Source of the DNA: Linanthus parryae
Taxonomy: Eukaryota > Streptophyta > Magnoliopsida > Ericales > Polemoniaceae
DNA: 64,000 nucleotides
Reading direction: 5' to 3'
Assembly: GCA_023055425.1 (NCBI GenBank)
Contig: JALGPY010000009.1
Coordinates: 30,981,275 to 31,045,274 of the forward strand
Shown piece after piece: positions 43,912 through 55,041 of the stretch. A model generated the notes under the pieces. It did no database searches. It was not told the DNA's origin and saw only the letters and a program-made list of their open reading frames with translations. Position 1 is the first letter of the stretch. The number at the start of each line of letters is the position of its first letter. The translations under genes and the position numbers were made by a program.

Positions 43912-45344
43912 TGTTGGAATAGATGCCCTAGAGGCAATCTAGTTTAGTATGAATTTGTAATTGGCTAGAAATTCATTTATTATTTATTGGATATTTAATA
44001 TAATGAAGTCCTTAGATTTACAATTGTGTTGTTTATCTTAAATATCCCTAGTCAAGTATAATGATTAAATGGGACAATCATCTATAGACTAGTATGGGGT
44101 TGGATTGATATGGAGATATCAAGATCCAACACATAGGTGTGCATTACGGAATGTTGCACTGGATTGACCCATTACCGAGAAGGCTACATACACGTTATGT
44201 TGAGTCACAAGTGCTTCTCGGGTACAATGGTATTGTCATCCTTAGACTTGAAGTCACTAGATATTCTAGTTGTGGATCATTGTGATCTTGGTAGCGTTAA
44301 ACGCTACACCGTAACTGGGTAGTTATAAAGGCGTGTACTGGATGCAATGAGAAGCAAGCTTAGAAATCGTAGTGGACGTAGAGAGGATTTGCCCCTCCCA
44401 CATAACGGGAGCAAATATCCAAAGGCCACTCGAGGATAGTGCTTATAGAATGTCTGTCCAGACTCAAATAAATCAATATATGGGATATTGATGTTATTTG
44501 CACGAATAAGGCTATTCCATGGATCGAGAAACTAGGGATTGGATATACGAGTGTGACTTGTATGTCTCGTGTCCAATCCGGATATGGAGGCAAAGGGATG
44601 AGACAATTACTTGTACAAGGTTGTCTAGATGACTATTCTATTAGTTGGCTAGAATGGATGTTTTTCTAGAAACCGCTCCATATTAGCAAAGAGTTGCTAC
44701 CAACTAGATAGAACCTATGGGGTCACACGCTATATAGAGTTGTACTAGATTTGGAATTAATTAATTGGATTAATTAATTAGAAGGATCACTTTGCAAACC
44801 CTTGCAAACTTAGTAGGGACTAATTTGCAAGGAAGGGACTAAATTGAATTCTAGTAGGACTAGAATAAGTCCTTTAGGTAGTTAACAAGGAGTTGTTGGA
44901 CTATATAAAGGACCCTCCTCCTTCCTTCCCTACACAACTTATGCTCTAAAAGAGATCATAACAAGAGTAGGAGAGAACAAAGGAGAGAGAGAGAGCAAGC
45001 CACAAGAGGGACGCCGCCCCCCTTGCCGCCGCCCCTTGTCCCCGACGCCACAAAGGGCCGAACCCCCTTTTTGTGCTTCGTTTTGCGTGATTCCTTCACC
45101 CTCCTTTCATTCCGGGCTAGCACCAAGGAGATTGGAGATCTAGGATCAACTCTAGGCGTGGATCAACTATAGAGAACGTGACACTATTCGCGTTTGAAGT
45201 CATCAAGGAGAACCCAAAGGTATGTTTATGATTTCTTACCTTCACTATCGTTATGCATCTAGACTTGTGATCCATGGAGGGTTTTGCATGGTTGTTTGTT
45301 TGATTATGCTTCCGTTTGCGCGATCCATGATTCAAAACCCTACA
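43912..45344 (+). repeat. 3' LTR of the copia element
   Basis: It is 1433 bp, nearly identical to the 5' LTR, with the TATA box at 44902-44909. It is followed by the GTGGA duplication and then the interrupted PMD exon. Confidence 0.95.
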
Positions 45345-46593
45345 GTGGACCACTACAAAAGCCCTTCCTGACTGGCAGCTGGTGGACACATCTGCGAAGA
45401 ACACTTGGAATAAATGGGTGCAGTACTTCTTCCGTGATTATGCGAACAGCAGCATCACCAAGAAGCTTCTGAGTCAAGACCCAGAGGCCAAGAATTACGT
45501 GGAGGGTAAAGGCTATCACTTGACCCTTTGTGCTTTCCTCTGTGCCTGGCTGTCGAGGTACTTAATCGATGGTCACCCGCACGATGGGGTCTTCTACCAT
45601 GTTCTGCCGCTTGCTGTGAAACTTGCCCTTGGCCAGAAAGTCGCACTTGGACCCTTGGTCTTGGGCACGCTGTACTATAGACTGGATCAGCTAGTTGCGG
45701 CCATGAAAGAGTCGCGTGGGCGCCTCGACATACTGACTTTCGTCAACATTGCCTTCTTGACGATGTGGGTCTTTGAGCGATGGCCTTCTTATGCCCCAAT
45801 TGCTTCTAAGCCCAACAAGTGGTGTCCCCCAGGCGCGATGGAGGAGCGTAACAGCGGCAGAGCTGCAAGATGGTTCGGGGCGAGCAATACCAAGTGCGTT
45901 TGGAGCTTGATATGCGACAATCGGCGAGAGTTTATAGCCAGGCCCTATGCCATGCGTATTGAGAACGTGCGATGATTTCCAAAGCTGTACCCTTCTAAGG
46001 GTGTTGTCTTCTCAGAAGAGCTCCTCTTTGAAGAGGGATCGCATTTCCATGAGCGCTATCGCGAATTCTTTTGCTGGTGTCTGCGAGGTTCCCTTCCTGC
46101 TCTCGCAGAGCATATTCGTGAGCTCGCGCCGAGGTATGAGAGGATTACGGTGGATGTTGATCCCACTCGCGTTTCTCCCCAGTTCGGCTTTGATGCAGTG
46201 GCACCATCAATCTGGCCACAGTCTATTATCAGAGGCTGCTATAAGCGTTTGTTGACAAAGGAGTGCAAAACGGTCTTCATGAGCAACCTTCCCTTTGAGC
46301 AACCTGCGGGTAACCGCGAAGGTGGTTGTTCTAAGAACTGGCTCCCATACTGGCACGCCCAGCAGACGAGGTTTGAGACACAGTCAGCCCCCCAGCCAAG
46401 CAGAGCTCCTGTGATCAAAAGAAATTCTTTTCCGTTTCGTCCCAACTGCAGTCTGAACGAGTCTGAATATGGTTGCTACTCATTGTTGGATCATGAGAAC
46501 CATTTGTGCCCTGCCGTCATTCTGGATGAAAATATCGCCGCAGTTAAGAAAGGCGACTCGCATGTCATCCGATATAGCGAGACTTTTACTAAG

Positions 46594-46671
46594 GTAAGAA
46601 ACTTCTTTTGCATGCGTTAAGCTTCTTGATTTTCACATATTGACATGTTTATTCTACACTACTTGCTGTAG
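46594..46671 (+). other. Intron 1 of the antisense PMD gene
   Basis: 78 bp, AAG|GTAAGAAAC to TTGCTGTAG|TGC, phase 0. A canonical plant intron on the plus strand, meaningless in the element sense. Confidence 0.75.
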
Positions 46672-49010
46672 TGCCATGTGCGGAGGTTCGCATCTGGCTA
46701 TCGTTCCAAGTCGCTGGTTAACACCATTGTTACCACAAGAAGACAAGGACAGTCGTTCCTGCTAGCATCGAGGATGGACCCTGAGGTCGAAACCAGGATT
46801 CGCGAGGTCATGAATGCTTTTGCTGACTCGCTGATAGACAATGCTCCGGCCCTGTCTCCCCTAGAGATAATCCGTCTCCTCCAGCGACTGCCGCGCCAAG
46901 AGCAAAGAGACCCAGGCAAAGGGGAATTACAATCTCTTCTCATAGAAGCGCTCCAACTTCCCCTCCTGCGAGATCCCTTTCTGCCAAGGACAAGGGCAAA
47001 GGTCGCATGACCAGTAAAACGCGAAAGGAGCTCGCAGTGGAGACCTTTGTTCCATTCGGCCAGGAGGAAGAAGAGGAGAGGCGGAAGCCAAGAGAAGGAG
47101 ATGAAGAAGAAGAAGAAAGAGCAAATGTGATACATGAGGAAGAATCAGGAGGTACCTCCATCGCGTTTCCCTTCTCATTATCGTAATTCTTTTGCAACTC
47201 GATCTTGAACCAATCGTTTCTTCGCAGATGATGATGATGACGAGACCATCGGTGGCCTTTTGGCCAAGAAACAGAAGAGGGATGCTCACTCTAGCATTTC
47301 TGACGAACCCATAAGCGAGGACGTTCTCGCCGAGTCCAGGAAGACAGCCGCGGAAGCTGCTGAAAGGAGAAGGCAGCGAGAAGAGGAGGAGCTCGAGCGT
47401 GTGAGGCAGCGGAGCCTCGAGGAGCAACATGTTTACGACTTAGTGCGTCCAGCTGATGAGGAAGATGCGCTTCCCGAAGAGGTGGCTCCTCAAGCAGAAG
47501 GGGAGGATGCGGCTCCCGAAGAGGATGTGGCAGCCTTAGAGCAAGCCCAAGCAGATTTTGAAGAAATCGCAGGTGGCAATAAAGGTGAGATTTTTAATCT
47601 CGCAGTAACTTATCGAGATGTTATTGTGGGTGCATTAAAGCATGGTGTGTCAAAAGCTGACATTCGCCGTTGGCTAGTAGGCAAGTGCGGTGAACCCTCA
47701 GGTAATCACTTGATCGATATGCATGAACTAGACTTAGCAACTCGAAACATAATCATGACTAGTTTCTTCGCGTCCCAGGTCACGCTCATTTTAAAGACAT
47801 GCTTAATGAGGACACACTAATAGGGCATGGTTCCACGTCTTTAGTGTATGACGAAGATACTGCAATCCCACCTTCGCGTGGAGGTGCTTGCTCTTAGCTT
47901 TAGCAAAGATAGTAAAATAACGTACAATACGAGTTACCTCATACTATCGCATTTTGTATCGCAGGCAATGCTGATGAACCCGTGCAGGAGCAAAGGAGTC
48001 AACCTTCTGCGTCCTATGTACCGGTGCCGAGTTCCCATACCGAGAAACCCGTCGCAGCTGTTGAATACGCAGGAGAGCCTTTTGAGGACGTCATCGAACT
48101 TTCTGATGATGCCGAGGCTGACACTGTGCTAATGGATGAAGATGTCCATGCTAGTGCTGAGGAAATGAGAACAAGTGCTGTTGATGCTACCGCATCTGGG
48201 AGTGTCCCTCGCCAAGCAACTTCGGCTGCCACCACGCCTCCAGCAATGACTGAATCGGTGGCACCTCTTCCTGCGTGGAGCTTTTGGGGCTCGCAGGTCG
48301 GGGCTGCGATCACACATGGTGCGGCTTATACTCTTCCCCCAAATTATGAGGAGTTAGAGCTCGCAGCTAATAGAAGGGCTATGGAACGAGGACAATTTTC
48401 GATCACTCCAGCAATGCGCATTCCTTCTATTCATGAGATCCTTGAAGGAACTGGTAAGTCGTGGTTTGCTGTTTGCATTTCGCATTCTTCATTTGCGAGT
48501 TTGATAGCGTGACTTGGCTTTGATATTGCTTCAGGTTTGAAGCAAGCCGATGTGGACTTGCTAGTTCGGATGCGCCTCGCCTACCCCCAATCATTTGCGA
48601 GATCTCTGGAGATAGGGCCCTTTGACAGGAGGCTGTTCCTTACCGAAGCCATTTGGATTTTGGAGCAGCTGTCTGCGGCCACGCCTGCGACCATTTCTCC
48701 TCAGAGTGCTGAATTGCTCTTTGGCATGTGCCAAAATCTTCTCGCCAAAGTTCAAGGCAGGCTGGGTTTCAAGTTTCTTATGAAAAGAGTTACCCTGATT
48801 CGCGCAGCCGTAACTTTGAAACTCGGCCACCAAAACCTCGCAGCTGAGAAGCAGAAGGTAGAGCAGCAAAAGCAAAAGGTTGAAGAGGCTATGAAGCTCT
48901 ATCATGAGATGAATGTCAAGTGCGAGCAATTGAAGCAGGAAGTGGAGCAGGTGGAGAATCTGAGCCGCCAGTTCACCCCTCATGACTCCTTGATCAAGGG
49001 TTTAATTTGA

Positions 49011-51304
49011 CTTTTGAATTTGAAAAGTAGCAAATAAATAGCTGAAAACATTAATGTAATGTTGCTAGGGTTTCCCCCCCTTCTTTTTTTATCAAAAGAA
49101 GCGAAGTGCCCGTTTTTCCCTTTCCGGGATTTGATGGAATATCTCTGTGCATATCAATTTATGACGTCAGCAATTGATATTCTGTCTTGATTTTCGCGCT
49201 AATTTCTCATAAGATAAGCACGCTTTCCTTGGGAAGTCCATCCGAATCATGACCATCCGTCATTAATTAGGATACGCAACTGAATCGTCGTAGCCTTTAG
49301 TAGAGTAATTGATCGTTACTGCTTTTCAAGGCGTAAGTGATTGACCTTACCCTCTTTTCGAATTATGCTGACTCATCTTGGCAACTGAAGAGTCTCCTCA
49401 AGGTCTATATAAACCCTGCCTTTTGCAATTTGGGTTCTTCATCCCAAAAATTGTGCTTTGCCGTGAGTCCTTACGACTGCTGGCTTCAACGCTTGCTTTT
49501 CGTTGATTCATGGCAATTCCAAGTTTTGAAACCTGAGTTTGCACTTTGTGTTATAGAAACAGCTTCTAAGATCCGCTTCATAAGGCTTACTGATCTTTGT
49601 AACCTTCATAAAGAAGATGGAGATAATATTTCATATCTATTCGAAGAATTTTCTTCGTCTATTATGTTTGCAGGTCATGTTTCCGGCCGCCTCCCGTTGA
49701 GGTGCAGCGCCGTAGTGACTTTGCTACCGACTCATAATGAACGGCGGGATTCTCCTCCAGCATCCCTGGAGAACTTACTGCCCCCACGTTCGTGAGCTCA
49801 GGGTGGCGAGTCGTCGTGCTCGTTCCCGCAGACAAGGACCCCCTGTCATTCGGAGTTTCTGCTTGCATGTTGTACGCCGGAACCGGTGGTTCCCCAGGCG
49901 CATCTCATGGGGTATTGACAAGATAAGGGCTTTGTCAAATACTGGGATCTTGAACGTATGGCTTCTTGTGGCTCTTGTAGGACGTTCATTTTATAGCAAG
50001 ACCCTACTTGCGACAGATCTTTGGCCACAGATCTGTGTATCGCATAGCTGGTGTTAGGACCGTTAGGTTCATCCTTTTTCAGTCAGGATTCCCGCGATGT
50101 GTAACTTCGTGCTTGTAAGTTACTTTTCGAATGCATTGTAAGCCATGTTGGCTGCGTAGTTAGCTTGATTTAAGCTTTTTCGCTTGTAAGCTGTTATCTA
50201 GACAGATAAATTGTAAGTCCTTTTGACTCATAATGACAAATCGCTTTTGTATGATCTGCTGTCTTGTTACAACAAAATACAATTTCGCATGCGTATCGGC
50301 AGATTTCGCCTTTGGAGTGCTATATGAACACTTTATATTGTTTCTAGATCATTCAAGATCGTGTTTTCGTAGCTGTGCCATCTTGGCAGATGGGCTTGTG
50401 ATTTACTTTCAGATTCAAGTGCAGGTGCCATCTCATCAGATAGACCTTTGTAGATCACTCAAGATCATTTTGCATAATGTTGCTATCACAATAGATAGAC
50501 TTAACAATGAATCTCAAATCGCATTCGTAGAATGCTGCTATCGCGGCAGATAGGCTTGAAATACCATTTAAGATCATGTTCGCATGGGTTGCTATCTTAG
50601 GAGATAGGCTTAGAAGACCAATTAAGATCGCATTTGCATAGGCTGCCATCGTAACAGATAGGCTTAGAAGATCAATTAAGATCTCATTTGCGTAAGCTGC
50701 TATCGTAACAGATAGGTTCAGAAGATCAATTAAGATCTCATTTGCATGGGCTGCTATTGTAACAGATAGGCTTAGCAGATCAATTAAGATCGCATTTGCA
50801 TAGGCTGCTATCGTAACAGATAGGCTTAGAAGATCATTTAAGATCGCATTTGCATAGGCTGCTATCGTAACAGATAGGCTTAGAAGATCAATTACGATCG
50901 CATTTGCATAGGCTGCTATCGTAACAGATAGGCTTAGAAGATCAATTAAGATCGCATTTGCATAGGCTGCTATTGTAACAGATAGGCTTAGAAGATCAAT
51001 TAAGATCGCATTTGCATAGGCTGCTATCGTAACAGATAGGCTTAGAAGATCATTTAAGATCGCATTCGAGTAGGTTGCTATCGCGGTGGATTGGCTTTTG
51101 CTAACAGTAATAATAAACCAAATGATGCAATATGAAAAGCCAGAAGTATGAAGTTCTTCTCATTTGGGAGAAGCCTTTTATTATAGTACTCTCATATGGG
51201 AGATATGAGATTACAATTCTCTCATATGGGAGAGCAGATTGCGCAAATCATGGCTATACAAGGCATAAGGCAACATTGTAATAAAATGCATAAAATGAGA
51301 GAAG
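49011..51304. other. Non-coding 3' region of the Tat element
   Basis: It lies between the PMD stop and the pol stop. It includes a plus-strand TATA box, TATATAAAC at 49406-49414, with UTR-like sequence after it and acceptor-like GTTTGCAG (about 49673) and CCCGCAG sites. A second antisense transcript is possible, but no convincing protein can be read. The repeat array at 50347-51102 follows. Confidence 0.5.
50347..51102. repeat. 54-bp tandem repeat array in the Tat element
   Basis: About 13-14 units, each with GATCAATTAAGATCGCATTT and GCTGCTATCGTAACAGATAG. Spacing is exactly 54 bp in the middle (for example 50671, 50725, 50779). Units at the left are diverged and of uneven length; those at 50770-51050 are nearly identical. 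Confidence 0.93.
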
Positions 51305-53740
51305 TCAAGGATAGTACTTCTTAATCCAGCGCATGTTGACTGAGCTTGGGGTTGAGGTCGTTCCGTGCAACCTCCGTATGCTACAGTAGCCACTGTCAAA
51401 GACTTCTGTTACTTCGAAGGGTCCTTCCCAATTGGCTGCGAACTTTGGGTGAGCCGCTTCTCGCATGCAATGGTCAGATGCGCGCAAGACCAAATCTCCA
51501 ACTGCGAAATCCCTACGTTGGACTGTTTTGTTGTATGCACGAGCGATCCTTTCTTGATACCGCTTGTTGGTCCTTTTAGCTTGTTCTCGCTTTTCTTCCA
51601 ACAAGACTAAGTCATGATCGCGTTGATTGTCGTACAATGCGTGAAAGGCCAATCTTGCCGAATTAACTTTCACCTCCGCGGGTACCACAGCCTCAGCCCC
51701 ATAGCATAGAAGGAACGGTGAGACCCCTGTGGGTGTCCTTGGAGAAGTCCGGTAAGCCCACAGGGCTATGCTTAGAGAATCAGCCCACTTTTTGTGGTCA
51801 TCTGCGACCATCTTGCTCAAGATCCTCAAAAGCGTCTTGTTGGTCGCTTCTGCTTGACCATTCCCCTTCGGGTAGTAGGGGGTGGAGCATATCTGCCTGA
51901 TGTTGTATTCTGCTAGCTTCGCAGCCACCTGGCGATTAACAAAAGGAGTACCATTATCTGAAAGGATGGTGTTGGGTATTCCGAACCTGCATATAATGTT
52001 TTCTTGGATGAAATGGACCACAGCTAGCGCATTTGCCGTCTTCAGTGGTATCGCTTCCACCCATTTGGTGAACAGCTCAGTTGCGGTGAGAATAAAATGA
52101 TTCCCATGCGAAGTTGTTCGGATGGGACCAATGAAATCCAACACCCATGTGTGAAATGGCCATGGCGTCCCCAATGCATGTAGATCTACAGCGGGAGCAT
52201 GCACTAGGTTCCCTTTGAACTGACACTCCTGGCAGCGTCGTACTTTGGTGCGGCAATCAGCCTCCATTGTGGGCCAGAAATATCCAATTGAGAGGAGTTG
52301 CCTGCATAATTTCGCACCTCCCTGGTGTTCCACCTGATGAGAAAGGTCCATGACTTCTTGTGCTTCCCTGCCGTCTAGACATCGCAGCAAGTTGCCCTCA
52401 TGACCTCTTCGCCAAAGTAGGTTCTCTTGTACCACGTATCGGGATGCTTTCCTCTTCAACTTCTCAGCTTCTTTTCTCGATTCGGGTACTGTGCCCTGGG
52501 TGAGAAAATCTAAGAGTGGTTTACTCCAATCCGCATCATTATCGGTTAGAGCGATGAGTAAAGAATCCTTGATCAGTGCGCAACTCTCGCACTTTCCCTG
52601 TATTAGGGCTGCGGCTGTTGACATGTCTGGCCAGTGAATGCCATATCTCTGAGCCTTTCGATAGATTGAAACTTCGCTTTCTTCGCAAGCATGTTGATGA
52701 ATCTTCTCTAGCAGCAATTGTCCCTCTTGCTCGGAAACACATCGCATGAGTATTCCGCCAGGGCCCTTGTAGTAAAGGGCGTTGTCATGTATGCAATACC
52801 CCTTTGTGAGTGCCCAGCTCTCGCTGCTTGTGCCTTCTGCGATGGCTCGTAAGATTGCCTTTCTCCAGTCCGCATCGTCCATGCGTTCATCGTCGCACGC
52901 GTCTTCTGTTAACGCCGACGATGTTCGCACTTCTATCGAGATTCTTGCGGGACATTTGTCCGTACTAACCTTCGATCCCAAGGTTGCCAAAGCGTCTGCA
53001 TGTCTGTTGTCCGCTCGGGGCTTGTGCTCGTACCTAACGTCGCAGAATTGCTGCACCAGCTTTTGTACCAAAGTCCGGTAGGACAGAAGATTAATCTCCT
53101 GCAAACCGTACTCGCCCGAGGCTTGCTTGACGATCAGCTTGGAGTCTCCCATGACCGTCAGATTGCTTACTTCCAAAGCTTTCGCTGCACGAAGTCCCGC
53201 TATGAGGGCTTCATATTCCGCTTCGTTGTTGGTGACTGCGAAGTCAAGCTTTGCGGACATCTGTATGACCTCCCCATCTGGTTTGGTCAAGACTATCCCA
53301 ATGCCTCCACATTTCCTTGTTGACGAACCGTCGAAATGGAGCGTCCAATAGGGCACCTCGATTGCGTAGATTTCAGGTCCCTCGAGTTCTTCTTCGATCA
53401 CTAGCTCATGGCTGTTGTCGGGGAACTGTGCCAACAAATCCGCTACCGCCTGCGACTTGATCGCTCGCGGCCTAACGCATGTGATATCAAACTGGGAAAT
53501 GGTCATATACCATTTTTCCAATCTTCCTCCAGGAGTAGTGTGAGTTAGCAGATATCGTATGGGATCACTTTTTGTAACTACCACCACTTTGTGCGACGCA
53601 AAGTAGTGCCTCAACTTCTCTATTATGAAGAATAAGGCAAGGCAATGACGCTCAATGTCCGTGTACCTTGATTCTGCGGGCTGCACAATGCGAGAGATGT
53701 AGTAGATGGGCCTTTCTTGACCCTCGTACTCCTGAGCCAA
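51305..53740 (-). CDS. Tat pol, RNase H, second RNase H and integrase
   Basis: 811 residues, the C-terminal part of pol. It opens inside the gypsy RNase H (QEYEGQERPIYYISR...YTDIERHCLALFF). A second, archaeal-type RNase H follows at about 132-260 with HFDGSSTRKCGG (Asp137), NNEAEYEALIAGL and GDSKL. The integrase has an HHCC zinc region (H-VEHQGGAKL...CQEC) and a D,D-35-E core with VLDFIGPI, LSDNGTPF and the E of NGQAEATNK. The C-terminal region ends FEVTEVFDSGYCSI...WIKKYYP. The dual RNase H is diagnostic of the Tat branch. A one-base loss near 53770 separates it from the RT frame; there is no Met start of its own. Confidence 0.93.
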   Translation of the reverse strand: MAQEYEGQERPIYYISRIVQPAESRYTDIERHCLALFFIIEKLRHYFASHKVVVVTKSDPIRYLLTHTTPGGRLEKWYMTISQFDITCVRPRAIKSQAVADLLAQFPDNSHELVIEEELEGPEIYAIEVPYWTLHFDGSSTRKCGGIGIVLTKPDGEVIQMSAKLDFAVTNNEAEYEALIAGLRAAKALEVSNLTVMGDSKLIVKQASGEYGLQEINLLSYRTLVQKLVQQFCDVRYEHKPRADNRHADALATLGSKVSTDKCPARISIEVRTSSALTEDACDDERMDDADWRKAILRAIAEGTSSESWALTKGYCIHDNALYYKGPGGILMRCVSEQEGQLLLEKIHQHACEESEVSIYRKAQRYGIHWPDMSTAAALIQGKCESCALIKDSLLIALTDNDADWSKPLLDFLTQGTVPESRKEAEKLKRKASRYVVQENLLWRRGHEGNLLRCLDGREAQEVMDLSHQVEHQGGAKLCRQLLSIGYFWPTMEADCRTKVRRCQECQFKGNLVHAPAVDLHALGTPWPFHTWVLDFIGPIRTTSHGNHFILTATELFTKWVEAIPLKTANALAVVHFIQENIICRFGIPNTILSDNGTPFVNRQVAAKLAEYNIRQICSTPYYPKGNGQAEATNKTLLRILSKMVADDHKKWADSLSIALWAYRTSPRTPTGVSPFLLCYGAEAVVPAEVKVNSARLAFHALYDNQRDHDLVLLEEKREQAKRTNKRYQERIARAYNKTVQRRDFAVGDLVLRASDHCMREAAHPKFAANWEGPFEVTEVFDSGYCSIRRLHGTTSTPSSVNMRWIKKYYP

Positions 53741-53769
53741 AAGTGCTTCTATGGATTTCCTCGTTGACG

Positions 53770-55029
53770 TCAGTACAGCAAAAGCGGTGATCCCAACTGA
53801 GGTGCGATCATTATTTTTGAAGACGTCAGTAGCTCCTTTAGCTTCCCGAACGCAGCTTCGTGCTCCGGGGTCCAGTTGTATGCGTTATCCTTTTTGAGAA
53901 GATTACTGAAACAGAAAGTAATCTCAGCAATCGCTGGGATGAATCTTCGCAGATACGACAGCTTCCCCAAGAATGTCTTCAAGGCACTCTGGTCATGCGG
54001 CGGAGTCATGCTGATGATGGCTGAAACTTTCGCAGGGTCAGGTTCGATTCCTTGACGATGTACCACGCATCCCAAGAATTTCCCTGACGTTACCCCAAAT
54101 GCGCATTTCATAGGGTTCATCTTCAGCTGAAAGCGTCTGCATCTGTTGAACACCTTTTGCAAATCCGCCAGGTGATCTGCCTCCTGTCTGGATTTGAGCA
54201 CGAGGTCGTCTACATAAAACTCCACTTCCTTGTGCATCATTTCGTGGAATAGGGCCATCATGGCTCGTTGGTAGGTTGCACCTGCGTTTTTAAGGCCAAA
54301 GGGCATCACCGTGTAGTTGAACACTCCCACTGGGGTGATGAATGCGATTTTCCGTGCATCTTCAGGGTCCATCTTGATCTGATTGTACCCGCTGAGGCCG
54401 TCGATGAAACTGAACATGCGATGACCCGCTGTCGAATCGATGAGCAAATCGATGTTGGGGAGCGGAAAATCGTCCTTGGGGCAGAAGCGATTGAGATCTC
54501 GGAAGTCCACGCAGATGCGAAGCTGTCCATTCTTCATTACCACTGGCACAATATTGGCCAGCCATGTGGGATGGTGATTCGGTTCTATGAACCTGGCCTC
54601 TAGGAGTTTGACAATCTCCTGTTTGATCTTCACGTTAAGCTCTGGCCTGAAGCTTCTTGTGCTCTGCTTTACCGGCTTAGACCCCGGGATGATGTCTAAA
54701 CGGTGCATGGTGATGCTTGTGTCCAGTCCGGGCATCTCATCATACTCCCATGCGAACACATCTTTGTACTCAGTCAGGAGCTGCAGTAGTCCTTGCTCCT
54801 CTTCGCTCGTGAGGTCCGCACTTAGAAAGACTGGCCTCTTCTTTTCTTCATTCGGGATTAGGAACACTTCCTTTAGTTCTTGCTTCTGTGGCCTGGGTCT
54901 GTCTTCCATGCATTCGGGTGCTTCTTTGAGCTTCTCATCTGGAGTGCTCTGCACTGGCTTTTCCGTTACCGCAATCTGCTCGATTTGGTTGATTTGCCCA
55001 GGGATATCCCCATGCCCGCGTGAGGACAT
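53770..55029 (-). CDS. Tat pol, reverse transcriptase part
   Basis: 419 residues in the same frame as gag-protease, from which it is separated by one TGA and a few codons. RT motifs: RICVDFRDLNRFCPKDDFPLP, MFSFIDGLSGYNQI (Asp210), MPFGLKNAGATYQR and FYVDDLVLKS (YVDD at 272-275). The thumb and start of RNase H end at SPLLLY, where one lost base creates a stop at 53770-53772. The frame of the next ORF takes over within about 30 bases. Confidence 0.93.
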   Translation of the reverse strand: MSSRGHGDIPGQINQIEQIAVTEKPVQSTPDEKLKEAPECMEDRPRPQKQELKEVFLIPNEEKKRPVFLSADLTSEEEQGLLQLLTEYKDVFAWEYDEMPGLDTSITMHRLDIIPGSKPVKQSTRSFRPELNVKIKQEIVKLLEARFIEPNHHPTWLANIVPVVMKNGQLRICVDFRDLNRFCPKDDFPLPNIDLLIDSTAGHRMFSFIDGLSGYNQIKMDPEDARKIAFITPVGVFNYTVMPFGLKNAGATYQRAMMALFHEMMHKEVEFYVDDLVLKSRQEADHLADLQKVFNRCRRFQLKMNPMKCAFGVTSGKFLGCVVHRQGIEPDPAKVSAIISMTPPHDQSALKTFLGKLSYLRRFIPAIAEITFCFSNLLKKDNAYNWTPEHEAAFGKLKELLTSSKIMIAPQLGSPLLLY

Positions 55030-55041
55030 CCCCGCGCACCT

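Larger units (their letters stand above)
36830..45344 (+). mobile_element. Young Ty1-copia element inserted in the PMD gene
   Basis: LTRs are 36830-38260 and 43912-45344, with TGTTGGAATAG...CCCTACA ends. The target duplication GTGGA is at 36825-36829 and 45345-45349. The LTRs differ by seven substitutions and one 2-bp indel by eye (about 0.5%), the youngest insertion here. The primer site is tRNA-iMet type. Gag, protease, integrase, RT and RNase H are in copia order; one frameshift breaks RT. The leader of about 1.67 kb before gag is non-coding. Confidence 0.95.
36193..49010 (+). pseudogene. Antisense, multi-exon plant mobile domain (PMD) gene inside the Tat element
   Basis: Exons by eye: 36193-36829 joined to 45350-46593 (copia insertion between), 46672-47151, 47228-47584, 47965-48453, 48535-49010. 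Introns begin GTAAG, GTACC, GTGAG, GTAAG and end GCTGTAG, TTCGCAG, TCGCAG, CTTCAG, and frames agree across them. PMD hallmarks in exon 1 are THTFHFAEFEAAPTLEDVHML, then HLTLCAFLCAWLSRYL, LPLAVKLALGQ and VNIAFLTMWVFERWP. Later exons give a basic PRAKRPRQRG patch, long acidic runs and a C-terminal coiled coil (KQKVEQQKQKVEEAMKL). MAIN/MAIL1-type PMD proteins act in the nucleus in silencing. Damage: the copia insertion, a TGA at 45973-45975 and a one-base loss near 46860. Antisense extra ORFs are known in plant gypsy elements. Confidence 0.8.

Noticed and set aside
47585..47820. Open frame inside intron 3 of the PMD gene as a separate gene
   Set aside because: It is in frame with exon 3, so it is either retained intron or an alternative exon (for example to about 47780), not a separate gene.
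49337..49795. 152-codon plus-strand ORF in the Tat 3' region
   Set aside because: It spans a TATA box and UTR-like sequence and resembles no known protein.
50347..51102. CRISPR-like array
   Set aside because: The units are contiguous 54-bp tandem repeats without unique spacers, in a plant nuclear retroelement.
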